Positions 45,046 to 55,930 of a DNA stretch of 64,000 bases are shown here, piece after piece. The translations under genes were made by a program, and so were the position numbers. Numbering within the stretch: position 1 is the first letter of the stretch; each line of letters begins with the position of its first letter. Origin of the DNA: Magnaporthiopsis rhizophila (lineage: Eukaryota > Ascomycota > Sordariomycetes > Magnaporthales > Magnaporthaceae); the NCBI GenBank assembly GCA_003049465.1, contig PYSS01000089.1:103195-167194 (forward strand), in the 5' to 3' direction. Below the pieces are notes generated by a model. It ran no database searches. It was not told the origin of the DNA and saw only the letters and a program-made list of their open reading frames with translations.

Positions 45046-46890
45046 GGGGCTGTGGAATGGTGGTTTATTTTCAAGGGAGTGTGAGAATCTTGGAGACGGG
45101 GGCAAAGGGTGTGTTATAATTTGGGCCAAGAACAAGACGAGACCGAAAGGACAGGCTACATGCAGTTAATAGCTCATTTTCTACTCATCACCCTTGCGGC
45201 TGATCCTGACTGTCCCCGCAATGTCTCGGGGCAAGTCCCAGGCCAAGGCCGTGATGGCCCCGTGTCCACCGATAGGGTGGGCTTCTCGGACTTCGGACAC
45301 CGTTTGTGGCGTCATATGCACATCGCAAATAGCACCCGCACCCCGCATCCCCGCGTTTCGGCGCCTTGATTCCAGGGCTAACTCGCCGCGTCCGTAGCGG
45401 GCACCGCGATGAACGCTCTTAAATCGTGTTCGTTTCCTCCAGCTCAGACTTTCTGCGCTCGCAAAGACAAAAAATCGTCTCTTTTCTGCAACAGATGCGC
45501 TGACTTCAGTGAGGAGATGGAGTAGTGTGGCGTCTAAGAATCGCCGCGCCAAGTGCGAGGGATCCCGCGAATGCACCTACCATTCGGACGAGGACAGGCG
45601 CCTGGTCGAGCACCCGTGCGGCTGGGATGCCGGCCTCGTGTCCATCGGCCAATCAATTTCCATCTGCGGGTATCACTGACGCTCGTGGTATTTCCTCTTG
45701 TATCACCAAACGTAATAGGGCTTCCCGTTTAACATTGACATGTTGAATCGTATTTCAACTTTTGCCGATAACGATGGGTGAAGCCAATTTGTTGCTCGCT
45801 GAGCACCGTGGGCCATTGTCCCTTTCTTGCCCAGAACATCGAGACACTCGCCCAGATACAACCCGACCCTTCCTCGGCCGAGAGGCCAAGATCGGCCCCC
45901 CCTTTTTTATTTAGTCAACATATCTACATCCGCACCATGGGTTGGACGACAGATCGAGCCCCCGCTCCGAACGCGGAGCGGAGACAAAAAGAACAATCTC
46001 ATGTACGACGGATGGCAAATATGCGCCATTGTAATGAGGGAACTGGACGGAGGGCTCGCGTCCATTCCGTGCAGGCCGTTACTATGGGACGGTGGGATCG
46101 CACGAGGTGCCCTATACCGTCACTCTCCTTCCCCGGTTCGTTATCTGTCCCCAGGCTTACCTACACGGAAAGACGCCGCAAACTGACTCTGCTTGGGCTT
46201 GCTGATCAGCCCCTTTTTAGCCAGCCGGTGTCCAAGCATACCCGCTTAAAAATATCGAAGACGAGCTGTTCTGGGCGATTTCGTATCGCTTTTGCGGGCG
46301 ATAAGCAGCGTTTGGAGCCAGGATCCCTCCTAGACAGGAGGATGGGGCGGGCGGTCGTGGGCGGGAGAACTGCGCGAGATACGGCGAGATGCCAAACGGC
46401 TACGAGGTGAATGCAAGCATCCCTCCACACCAACAAGACTGCCCGCACAAGCTCGCCTCAGGCATGTGAAAGCCAGCACAGGCAAAGTCGCCAAGGATAC
46501 GGAAAGGGAAGCGATATGCTGCTGGGGACCCAAGGTGCAAAGTGCGGGGTTACATGACATGCAGCCTCGCCGGCCAATAGTCATGGCAAAACGGCTCTAT
46601 TGGTTGTTCGAGGCCGCGAAGCCCGGCTTGGGGCTGTTTTACAGGCTGCCACCGTGTGTGCTAGAGACAACATAAAAAGATATTGGAGCATCATGGGCAG
46701 ATGGAGGCATGCCATGTGGCATGCGTTGGGCATGCATCAACAGCTCATCTGAGTCACAGCCCAACCTGCCCTCCGATTCATATGTGGAGGTCCGCTCAAA
46801 ACCATTGACCAAGCCGTACCAGTCCCAGCCAGAATTTACCGGACCTCTATCCATCCCTCACTCCGTGCGGACAGTCACTGAAAGGAAACC
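45046..46890. other. Intergenic 1.8 kb with a possible zinc-cluster fragment
   Basis: This lies between the divergent SDR and O-methyltransferase genes, so it would contain both promoters. Apart from the fragment at 45533-45680 nothing coding is convincing; several 70-210 codon frames overlap on both strands without motifs. Confidence 0.5.
45533..45680 (+). pseudogene. Possible fragment of a Zn2Cys6 transcription factor
   Basis: The frame reads NRRAKCEGSRECTYHSDEDR, reminiscent of a fungal zinc cluster (RAKCDG ... CxYxxDxxRR) in which the middle with the remaining Cys residues is missing. It then stops after about 50 codons. No upstream part with the first Cys pair was found in frame. Only weak support. 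Confidence 0.25.
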
Positions 46891-46930
46891 ATCTATCCAT
46901 CCATCCATCCATCCATCCATCCATCCATCC
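46891..46930. repeat. (ATCC)n microsatellite
   Basis: About nine to ten perfect ATCC units, ending 30 bp before the start codon of the O-methyltransferase. It is therefore in the 5' leader or core promoter and could vary in length between strains. Confidence 0.85.
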
Positions 46931-46959
46931 GTACCACCAGAAACAAGAATCCCCCAAAA

Positions 46960-47834
46960 ATGCCTTCCCCTTTCCACCAAGCCGAGATATTCAAGGCCCT
47001 CTCCTCCATCAGCGCCAGCCAGCGCGTGCTCGACGTGCTGGCCCGCCTGCATGACGAGGCGCTCGGCGAGCCGCCCTTTGTGAGCACCAATATCCCCAGC
47101 GGCGGCAACGGCAACGGCGGCAACGGGGCGGCGATGGCGGCGGCGGCGCAGGAGGCGCGCCAGTCGCGCACGCGGGACCTCTACGTCGCCCTGGACCCGG
47201 AAAAGTGCGCGCTCGCCTACCTGCTGCTGCGCGCGTCGGGCGCCCGCGCCGTCGTCGAGGCCGGCACCAGCTTCGGCCTGTCCACCATCTACCTCGCCCT
47301 CGCCGTCGGCCAAAACGCCCGCGCGGCCGGGCCCGGGTCCGGCTACGCCAAGGTCATCGCCACCGAGGTTGCGCCGTCCAAGGCGAGGCGCGCGCGGGAG
47401 AACTGGGCCCTCGCGGGTCGCGATGAGGTTCAGCGCTGGATCGAGCTGCGCGAGGGCGACCTGCTCGAGACGTTGAAGACGGGCATGCCGCCTCAGGTGG
47501 ACTTTCTCCTGTTGGACAGTAGGTTTTCTTGTTTTTCTTCCTTTCCTCCCCTTCGCCGGCACCGTACCCGGAGTGGTAAATAAACAGGACCTTCTTAGTA
47601 ATGAGATAATAATAACCACAAATAGTATGGACGCCGTTGGCACTGCCGACACTCAAGCTGGTCAAGCCCCATCTCAAAAAGGGAGCCATAGTGCTCGCCG
47701 ACAACGTCGAGGCCGCAAAGGAAGGATACAGGGATCTCCTGGAGTATGTGGGCCGACCGGAAAGTGGATTCAGAAGCACCATTCTCCCATATGGCGGTGG
47801 ATTCCAGATGCTCGTGTATGTAGGCTTCGACTGA
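46960..47834 (+). CDS. SAM-dependent O-methyltransferase-like protein, two exons, 255 aa
   Basis: Exons 46960-47518 and 47626-47834, joined across a 107-nt intron (GTAGGT...AATAG). Splicing restores FLLLDIWTPLALPTLKLVKP, a typical acidic motif of catechol-O-methyltransferase-like enzymes. SAM-binding motif I is VVEAGTSFGLSTIYLALAV near residues 96-114, then TEVAPSKARRARENW (second strand and helix) and FLLLD (metal or catechol loop). The later ADNVEAAKEGYRDLLEYVG and GFQMLVYVGFD complete the fold. Residues 48-60 hold a Gly/Asn/Ala-rich stretch. Family members methylate small phenols or similar metabolites in the cytosol. It is convergent with the MFS gene, with 64 bp between stops. Confidence 0.88.
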
Positions 47835-47898
47835 AGGGCCCTGGCCCGGCCGGTCCAAGTCTGTTGGAGGGGCCACCATCCCAGGAGTATCGTCACCA

Positions 47899-49676
47899 TT
47901 ATGCTTCATCACTCTTCACGTCCTGTCCCTTTGCATCCGACACCGTCTCTTCCGCGTCGAGGACCCTTTGCTTCTCTTCCCTGTGCGTTAGGTACGTCAA
48001 CCCGCCGGTCCAGACGATCAGCGCAATGGAGCTGGCGATCATGGCCCACATGCCCCTCTGCAAGTGCGCGCACCCATACACATCAGTATGCATTCACCAG
48101 GAAGAGACTCCCCCGGTATCGCGAGGCAAATAAAACTCACGATAAACCACGGCGCCATGGACGCGCCGTAAAACACAATGCTCCACCACGAGTTGACGGC
48201 GTTGCTGCCGAGGTTCATGCCGGCGAGCACGACGCCGCGGAACACGGCCTCCTCGTGCCGCATCGCGTCGTTGCACCAGGCGAAGAAGGTGGCCTGGCAG
48301 GCGTAGACGGCGCCGGCCCAGTAGTAGGCGGCAAAGACGACCCTCGTCGACGCCGCGCTCGTCGGGTCCGGGTCCCGGGACGCGGCGAGGATCATGGCGG
48401 ATGTGGCGACGCCGACGACGCCGATGAAGTAGCCGACGAGGTAGCGCTTCCCGCCCAAAAAGTCGGTCAGCGTAGCCCAGAACAGGGTCGAGACGATGCC
48501 GACGGCCGGCACGCCCGTCGGGTAGTTGTTTAGCTGCGCGACCGTGTACGTGTACGGCGATGGGGTCGACGACGACTTGTCCTTGTCGACGGCGGTGGCC
48601 GGATGGCTCTTCATGTACAGGCCCAGGAGCGAGTTGGTGCTGAAGGACTCGGTCTCGCCCGCGATGATCCAGAGCACGACGAAGCCCCACCAGTACCACG
48701 ACGTGAGCACCCTCCTCAGGAACCGCAGGGTCAGCGGCGACCGCTTCTTGGGCTCGGGCACGCGCGACGCGGCGAGCGCCTTCTCGTCGGCGCTGAGGTA
48801 GAAGGCAGTCGTGGCGTGCGGCGTGTCGGGGAAGAAGAAGAAGCCGTACGCGGCCACGGGCAGAGTCAGGAGGCCGTCGATGATGAAGAGCCAGCGCCAG
48901 CCGCTGAGGCCGCGTAGCCCGTCCATGCCGCTGTGGATGCCCGTCTGCATGAAGCCGCCGAAGAAGGTGCCGGCCAGGCCCGAGGCGGTAAAGATGCCGC
49001 TGCGCTTGCCGAGCTCGCGCTCCGTGTACCAGGCGCCCAGGATATAGTGCGTCCCGACAAAGGTGGAGGCTTCGGCCAGGCCCTGGAAGAAGCGGATGGC
49101 CATGATGGACGTCGGGCTGTGCACGCCGGCGGTGCACATGGTCAGGCCGCCCCAGACGACCATCATCAGGGGGAACCAGTAGCGTGGCTTAACGTAGTGG
49201 AGCGACAGGTTGGAGGGGATCTGGCCGAGGACGTAGCTGTGGTTGGCCCATGTTAGCGGGAAGGTGACGGAGTCTTTGAACAAAGCATATCAAATTCGCC
49301 ACGGCGTGGGAGCGACGTGCCCTATGGTGAAGCAGGTGTTGATCTGGTTGAGCTGGTCTCCGACGAAGCCCAGCTCCTCTTTCATGCCCGAGACGTAGGC
49401 ATTGTTGATGTTTGTGCGGTCAAGCTGGCGTTTGCTCGTCAGCCGTGCTCAGCTCAGGCCGGCCGGGGGGAGGTGCAACGGGAGAAGAGACCGACATAGT
49501 TGACCAGGTAGCTCAGACAGCAAAAGGTCAGGATGAAGAAGTCGATCTGCTCTGACGGATCAGCCCAAGGTTTCAAGGCACGTCGGTGTCTACCATGGTC
49601 TGACCTTTTGGATGAGCTTCCGCTCTCCGGGCTGATAGTCGACGTGCAGATATTGCCTGACCTTGTCGAGCGCCAT
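47899..49676 (-). CDS. MFS permease of the allantoate/pantothenate (anion:cation symporter) type, five exons, 493 aa
   Basis: Minus-strand exons: 49605-49676, 49496-49546, 49321-49424, 48141-49236 and 47899-48057. Phases fit throughout and give 493 residues, normal for Dal5/Liz1-like symporters. Exon 2 encodes IDFFILTFCCLSYLVNY (helix 1) and exon 3 LDRTNINNAYVSGMKEELGF, a family hallmark. Exon 4 carries GQIPSNLSLHYVKPRYWFP, the EASTFVGTHYILGAWYTERE region and SGWRWLFIIDG. The short last exon gives helix 12 and a charged tail ending DVKSDEA. Intron 3 (49237-49320) begins with GC, not GT, and has the branch point CTAAC. The protein should import a small organic anion at the plasma membrane. The substrate is unknown. 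Confidence 0.9.
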
Positions 49677-50245
49677 GGCGGTAAGAGTCCACAGGGCCGC
49701 CCTCGACGCCGTGCGCACGTATCTCGATTAGAGGAAAGCCCTGCGGCGCTCGCTTCTAGGAGTCTTTTCAGCTTTCAGCATCCTTGTCTTACCTGGGGCC
49801 GGTCCTAGTTAGGTGAAGATGGAGCGAGGGGAGCCGACGTGATAAGCCGACAGCAGATCGGAGACCCACCCCGAAGTGCGTCCGAAACGGAGGCCGACGA
49901 GAGCAAAGGATATGTGGGGGAAGCATAGGTACACCCCACCGCCCCGCCCTGATCAAGTTGCATGGCATTCAGAACAGTGTTGGCGTACAGTAAAGCACAG
50001 TGCTTTGCTTTCGTGAGGAAAATTCAAGATGTTATTATTATTTAGCATAACCTACGACGGGACAGTACCTCGACGTTGTAGTTGCCCAAGTAGACCGCTG
50101 AAGAGTTTGAAAAGAAAAAGAGGAAGAAGAAGAGGAAGAAAGATATTAAAAATAGGCTGTTAGAGGGATTGGTAGAGAAAGACGGAGAGAGAGATTGCTG
50201 TCCGTGTCATAGAGCAGTGGCCAGCTTGTTGACCCAGGCCTGCGC
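49677..50245. other. Intergenic, no gene seen
   Basis: This is the promoter side of the MFS gene and the 3' side of the next minus-strand gene. It contains purine-rich low-complexity DNA (GAAAAAGAGGAAGAAGAAG) at about 50110-50150. No frame or RNA is convincing. Confidence 0.5.
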
Positions 50246-51416
50246 CTAGGCGCCCTCGGCAGCCAGGCCCTGATCCGTCGGCACCTCTCTATATTCTCTA
50301 TAAATACTTTCGAATGGGTCGTCGACCTGTTCAGCCTTGATATCTTGGCAGGCGTACAGGAGCCCGTTCAGGCTCCGAAGCGAGTATTTGGCGTTCACGG
50401 CATCAAGCCATTTCACCGGGGCGTCCGGCCCCGGCGCGCCGGCCGTCGTCCCATCCGCATCCTCAGGGGCGGTGTCGATGCGGTACCCAATGGCGGGGAA
50501 CAGCATAATGCGGCGGTCGGGAGCGGATGAATAACGTCCGGGCGGGTAGTGAAGCTCCGCGATTCTGTCACGGGCAGTAACAAGCATGGTTATAGCGAGG
50601 TTCGCTGCCGCCGCGGTGACGGTGCGGAGGTAGGAGGACCCCCTGGTACGTATGTTTCCGTGCCAACGCACTTCGTCCTCGGTGAGATTCATGTCCGCCA
50701 GTTGTTGGTCTGTGATACCGAAACGCTCGAGCACTCGAACGAGCTGCTCCTCGAGCTTGATGACATTGGGGAGCCTCGGGTCGTCGTCGGCGAACTTCTG
50801 TCTCCTCACCAGCGCGTACTGCGGCGTGGCCTCAGACATGATGTGGACGGTGATCTTGAGCCATGCCTTCTGAGCGGCCCGGAGGCCCGGCTTCTTTCCG
50901 AACTTGGAGATGCTGGCCTGGTAGAGACGGAGGAGGTCGGGTGGGAACAGAGTGTTGTCTGGATCGCCGTATGGGTCAAGCCAGGGAGCGATGACGCGCA
51001 TCGCCAAGGCCTGCAGGCCTATGGTAGATCCGAGCGGGTGCCTGAGTAGCGCGTCCCAATCCTCACCGTCGCCTACTATGGCGACAAGGTCGGAGGTGTC
51101 AATCCGGTCCTCCAATGGCCTGTCGCAGCAAGCTACCACCATCTCATCGACGTGGCACATCAGCGATTTGGCCAGATCCCCCAGCCCCGGGTCTAGTTCC
51201 TTGATGGCATCTGCCATATACATGACAGCCGGGTGCTTCAAACGGTGCGGGGAGTGGGCATCCAGGTCGTCGTCGATGCGCTCCCGTTTGGTTGGCCGGA
51301 GGCGACAGATGACCAAGGTGACGATTGTGGCAACGAGGGCGCCGCAAGCTGCAAAACCAACGGCCGCGCCGGCCACGGCACCGGGAGTGAGCCACGGCAC
51401 CGGGAGTGAGAGACAT
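50246..51416 (-). CDS. Unknown protein with one N-terminal membrane segment; start disturbed by a 19-bp duplication
   Basis: The main frame is open from 51730 to 50246 (494 codons), but its first 105 codons are Ser/Pro/Arg-rich and do not look coding. A better start, ATG at 51414-51416 (MSLTPGAVA), leads into the membrane segment only if one copy of a perfect 19-bp tandem duplication (51372-51390 and 51391-51409) is ignored, since 19 bp shifts the frame. The body has a membrane helix (AAVGFAACGALVATIVTLVI), a basic CRLRPTKRER stop-transfer, and about 330 cytosolic residues including WLDPYGDPDN, RAAQKAWLKITVHIMSEA and a C-terminal FESIYREYREVP. I do not recognise the family. Either translation starts further upstream or the allele is broken. 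Confidence 0.6.
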
Positions 51417-51730
51417 GATGTACACTGCGGAAGAGGGGAGGCCACGATAGAAGTATTGCTGCTGGCAACGGGAAGGCGACGACGGGATACAGGCCGTTTG
51501 TTACTTGACCGCACCAGGAGAAAACGGCACGCAAAGCGAGTGCGAGAAAAAGGAAGAAGACCAAAGGCGAGTCGACGGGGAGGAGAGATGATGGGTGGTG
51601 AAGGGGAGAAGGGATGGGGGAGGGCCTTTGCCGTCCCGCCTGAGCACGCCGCCAAGCCTCCCTCCATAACAAGCCGCAAACGGCCAATCCCTGTCCCGCG
51701 TCTTTCCCCTCCTCGGCCCAAGCAAGCCAC

Positions 51731-52581
51731 AGACGGGAGCCAGTGGAATCGCCTGGACGCAGACGCTCAGCTGCTATTGGCCGCAACACGAGCCATTTTC
51801 GGTTGGCACCCGGCAGCTGGAATGGGAGCCCATTCCTTTGATGCCTCGCCGCGTTCCATCACCCTGCCCCCAAGACCCAACGCGTCTGGGGATCCCGGCT
51901 TCTGGTGGTTGTGCGAAATGAGATCGGTTACCCTTCAGGAGGGCTGACCCGGGCGGTCTTCGACCACAAATCACCGGCCCGGCCTTGACGAGTATGACGG
52001 ACAGAGGGCGCCTGCGCAGAGTGGCATGTAAGGCCATAGATAGGCTGGTATTTACCTACCTTGACAGGCACCTAGTTATCCAGGCAGGATTGCGACTCTT
52101 GCTCGGGTGGGCAAAGCTAGGGGCAGGACAAAGTCGTCAGAAGCTGGGAAGCCGTCACTACGGATGGTGATGCGACTGGCGGGCGTGACGCCTAGAGGCG
52201 CCTCCTGCCTTGATGTCCCTGGGTAGCGCCAAGACCTCTGTGTAATCAGGCTCCTAGTCCACTCCCCCTTCTTCTTGCTCTCCTGCAGGAAGATGTGGCT
52301 GGTATCTACACCCACCCACCCTACCTAACAAGGGCCTCCATAGCGCACTTGGAGGGTGCCGCGGGAAGGGTCATTCCGCGGCCGATTCCCACTCTCCCTA
52401 ACAAAGCCCCTCAACACCTCCCGTTTGTCCACAACATCCGTCGTTTGCCCAGAGACCTGCATCTCCAGAATCCCCTCTCCCAGGCAGACGAGACAGCACA
52501 CCTGGCTGAGCACCGCAGGCCGCGACTGAACGACTGAAAAAGCATTAGGATACCCATTGCCACATTGACACCAACCACACA
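51731..52581. other. Shared upstream region of two divergent genes
   Basis: It lies between the unknown membrane protein (minus) and the Hsp70-like gene (plus). No coding frame, repeat or clear TATA box was seen. Divergent genes may share regulation. Confidence 0.45.
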
Positions 52582-54552
52582 ATGTCAGCATCCAAGAGCG
52601 ACGGTTACCACACGATCGTTTCTATCGATTTTGGCACGACATGTAAGTCGCCAACCCCCAAACTTCAGCCTGCCCGGATTCTGTCCGCCGGCCCTGACAG
52701 CGCTCTGTATGCAAACGATCAGTCACAAAATGCGCCGTCGCGGTGCTCCAACCCGGAGGAGCCGATCCAGAAATCGACGTGTTGACGTGGTCTCACGAAG
52801 GTAAATCCCACGCGATGTTGCCAAGCGTCGTATCATACGACGAGCACCACGCCGACGAATCCATCTCGTACGGCTTCAATGCCAAGGACGATTTGGACCA
52901 AGCCAGGAGGGGCAGGGTCGTGTACGGCATGTTCAAGTACCAGTTTCCCGGCCGCCCTGTGAAGCCCCTGCACGGTTCGAAAGGCGACAAGGATGCGGAC
53001 GGCAAGAACGCGGACGAGCTCTTCGTGGCCCTGGCCACAAAGGTGCACATCGATATCAAACACTTCTACGAGAACACCCTAATGGACGCCAAGCAGGCGC
53101 CCAAGTGGGAACAGGCGTCTATTGAATACGCCGTCAGCGTGCCCGCGGCGGGGGCGCCCACCAACGTGGCGGAGAGACTCCGTCACGTCCTGACCAAGGC
53201 GGGCTTCGATGCCCTACCGCACTACGGCATCTCCAAGCAGCTAGTGACTGAAAGCGAGGCAGCTGCGATATTCTCGCTCCACACAGAGAAGAACGCATTT
53301 AAGGTATGCGATCCATCTCGGCGGCTCCTCCAGGTGTCGTGGATTCCGCAGTACGCACAGTTACCAGTCTGGCCTACTGACACAGTCGATGCCTCGGACA
53401 GAATGACCAGACGACAATTGTAATGGACGCCGGCGGAGGCACGTCCGTACGTGCTGTCGAGGAAACCTCAATGGACGAGTCGACGTCAAGACAGATAGGC
53501 TAACCACTAGACACCCCCCGAAATATAGGACCTCTGCGTGCTTCGTGTCGTGGACAAGGAGGCGGGAATAGTATCGCTACAGTTCGCCGACCCCGTCGCC
53601 GGTGCCCAGGTCGCCCCGGCGTGGGTACATGCATACCTCGAGGAGCGTTTGGTGGAGTTCTTAAGCCAATCCTATCCCGAGACCACGCCGAAGCGACGGC
53701 ACGAAGCATAGTTGCCGACTCCAGGGTCGAGGAGCGCAAGGTTGACATCGGCTCAGGGGAGGCTCCTAGCGACTCTCTGAAGTTCCGGGTTAGCAACCGT
53801 TCCCTAGAGACGAACTCCAAGGCGCCCGGTCCCACTCTGTCGCCCGTCGGCGGCCTGTCAAAAATGCCGTGCCCTAAGAGCCGAAACATCGACATCGTGC
53901 GCATCGAGAAGTGAGTGCCTGGTCCCTGCCCCTCCCCGAGTTCCCCTGTGCTGCGAGGCCTGGGGTTCTCGTCCCAAAAGGAGGAATACTCTTCTAACTG
54001 CGGAACCTTGTGTGCGTGCTGCCACCTCGTCCTCGCAGCCGTCTGATCCATGGACTATTCGACGACGAGATCCTGGGCGTGACGAGGGATGGCCAAAAGT
54101 GCCTGAAAAGGCAGCTGGACATGATGATCGAGGACGCCTGGATATCGGGCAGGGGCCCCCAGGGCGCTGCTGAAGCGGTGTCCACGGATGGACCGGCCCC
54201 GGACCACCTGTGCGTCGACAGGATCCTCCTGACCGGCGGATTCGGATCCTCGCCATATGTCCTAAAGACGCTTCAGGACGCGCTGTTCAAAGAGCGAGAC
54301 CTCGCGAACAAGGGCTACACCGGTGACGGGCTGATGACCGACCCCTCCGGAGGACTGGGGCCGGTCCACACGAACATCAAGAACTTGCAGTTCGTTGTCT
54401 CCACAGAACCCCGGCTCTGCGTGTGCAAGGGAGTCCTCTACCACCACATAAGGACGCACATGGAGGCGCTGCGCAAGCCGTCGAGCAAGTCTTGGTTCAG
54501 ATACAACTGGAACAAAGCGAAGAAGTTTGGGCAGAGAGTGATCAGTGATTAG
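52582..54552 (+). pseudogene. Hsp70-like (HSPA12-type) ATPase gene, five exons, apparent 1-bp frameshift in exon 4
   Basis: Exons 52582-52642, 52723-53303, 53402-53446, 53529-53910 and 54039-54552; all introns are GT-AG and 80-128 nt. The phosphate-1 motif SIDFGTT straddles exons 1-2 (then FTKCAVAVL), phosphate-2 MDAGGGTSDLCVL straddles exons 3-4, and the adenosine motif ILLTGGFGSSPYV is in exon 5. This is the actin-like ATPase fold without the usual substrate-binding domain, as in the many Hsp70-like proteins of filamentous fungi. In exon 4 the frame runs into TAG after PETTPKRRHEA. The continuation EATARSIVADSRVEERK lies one frame off, and one missing base near 53690 would explain it. Exon phases fit only with that base. 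A sequencing error or an unusual intron are alternatives. Confidence 0.7.
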
Positions 54553-54750
54553 AGGGCCACACGTAGCCCTGGTTGCTGCAAGTACAGGATGGGGAGGAAG
54601 GACAAGGTGTCGAGAATAAGGAAATCTAGCTCTAGTCGAGAATACACAGGATTCCGAGAAAAATGAGAGTGGGAAAAAAAAGGAAAGAAAACAATGGCCG
54701 TGTTGTTCCTAACAGGTATGGAACCCACTCCACGTTGGGCGCCATTGCGT

Positions 54751-55188
54751 CTACTGGAAGCCGTAGAGGGTCGTGGTGAGCACAACCTCCCGGTGCTTCA
54801 GTTTCTCCATCGCCACCTGGTGCGTCTCGGTCTGAAACCAAGACGACAACCGGTCCCATAGAACCATCTTCCCGCCACGCATGGCCACGGCGATCCTAGA
54901 TTTGAACTCAGAGTTGAGCTCGTCAACAAGAATACGCGCTTCCCGTTCATCGGCCATCGCATTTAGCCGTTTGGTATGCGAGGTGCCCTCCCTTTTAGCA
55001 TACCGCATCTTGCGGATTTTGGCGACCTTGTCCGCCAGCCTCCCTAGGAGCTTCAGGAGCTGCTGGGATTTGGCGGGGACATCCTCCCAGCTTTTCCACG
55101 CCTTGTAGACCTCGATTATCGAAGTCGCCGTCGAAAATATGATCTTGAACACGGCCATGAGTGACGCGAGGGACGCCGTTGCGGCCAT
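54751..55188 (-). CDS. Small unknown helical protein, 145 aa
   Basis: A single frame beginning MAATASLASLMAVFKIIFST, an amphipathic or membrane-associated start, followed by charged helices (VYKAWKSWEDVPAKSQQLLK, then RLADKVAKIRKMRYAKRE and MADEREARILVDELNSEF) and an aromatic end VVLTTTLYGFQ. The start resembles the N-terminal helices found at the front of fungal STAND/NLR-type proteins, but no ATPase domain follows, so this is only an impression. It is convergent with the Hsp70-like gene, with 198 bp between stops. Not recognised. Confidence 0.45.
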   Translation of the reverse strand: MAATASLASLMAVFKIIFSTATSIIEVYKAWKSWEDVPAKSQQLLKLLGRLADKVAKIRKMRYAKREGTSHTKRLNAMADEREARILVDELNSEFKSRIAVAMRGGKMVLWDRLSSWFQTETHQVAMEKLKHREVVLTTTLYGFQ

Positions 55189-55259
55189 TGTGCCTCGTGT
55201 GGGCGAACGCGGCAGGGCTCTCTTGCCGTCCGCGATGGAGAAGCCCCTCGAAGTCGGGC

Positions 55260-55930
55260 CTAAGGGCTTCTTTTCTAGATGGCGACTTGGTGTGGGTCAC
55301 AGTGGACGAGCCAGCCGCGGCGGGGATGCTGAAGATCTGACGGTTCTCTCAGACGGCGATCGGTGCTGGCGGCGATGTGGATGTGCCGCTTATACGCGAT
55401 GTGTCCAGGGGCTGGCCGATGGATCGGGAAAGTGGAACGGAAACGTGCCCGTAGACGGACGCCGCGGTGCAACCGGGTGGCGGCGATGGGGGCTTCTTAG
55501 GCAGCGATGGAGCTAGCGATGGCGGCTTGCAATGGTCGGTCCAGCCGCGGTGGTGTGCTCCAAGATCCGGTGGTGCTTTTGGGCGACGGCGCTGCCGGCG
55601 GCGATGTGGATGGCGCCCCGAGGCTGGTTGATGGACCGGAAAAAGGAGCGGAAAAGTACCCCTAGAAGCACCCCGCGGTACAATCGGGTGACAATGATCG
55701 AGGCTTCTTAGCCAGCGATGGCACCGGTGATGGCGGCTTGACGTGGGCGGTCCGGCCGTGCTGGTATGCTCAAGATGCGATGGCCCTCTTGAGTACCGAT
55801 GGCGCCAGTGGTGGTGGGTGAAGGGAAGTGACGCTTTTATACGGCAGTGTGCTCTCAGGGGCTGGTCAATGGAGGAGAGAAGTGGTAGAAAAGCGTGTCC
55901 GTGAAGAGAAGGCTGCGATACGTCCCAGGT
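55260..55930. repeat. Three imperfect tandem repeats of about 210-240 bp
   Basis: Anchor sequences recur in order: GGGGCTGGCCGATGGATCGG (near 55408), GAGGCTGGTTGATGGACCGG (near 55620) and GGGGCTGGTCAATGGAGGAG (near 55858); also CTTCTTAG(G/C)CAGCGATGG at 55492 and 55705. Units differ by both substitutions and small indels. A 232-codon frame on the minus strand covers the array but has no motif. It may be a decaying minisatellite. Confidence 0.7.

Noticed and set aside
48094..49137. 347-codon open frame on the minus strand in another phase of the MFS gene
   Set aside because: It is rich in Arg, His and Leu, has no motif, and is a shadow of the GC-rich permease exon.
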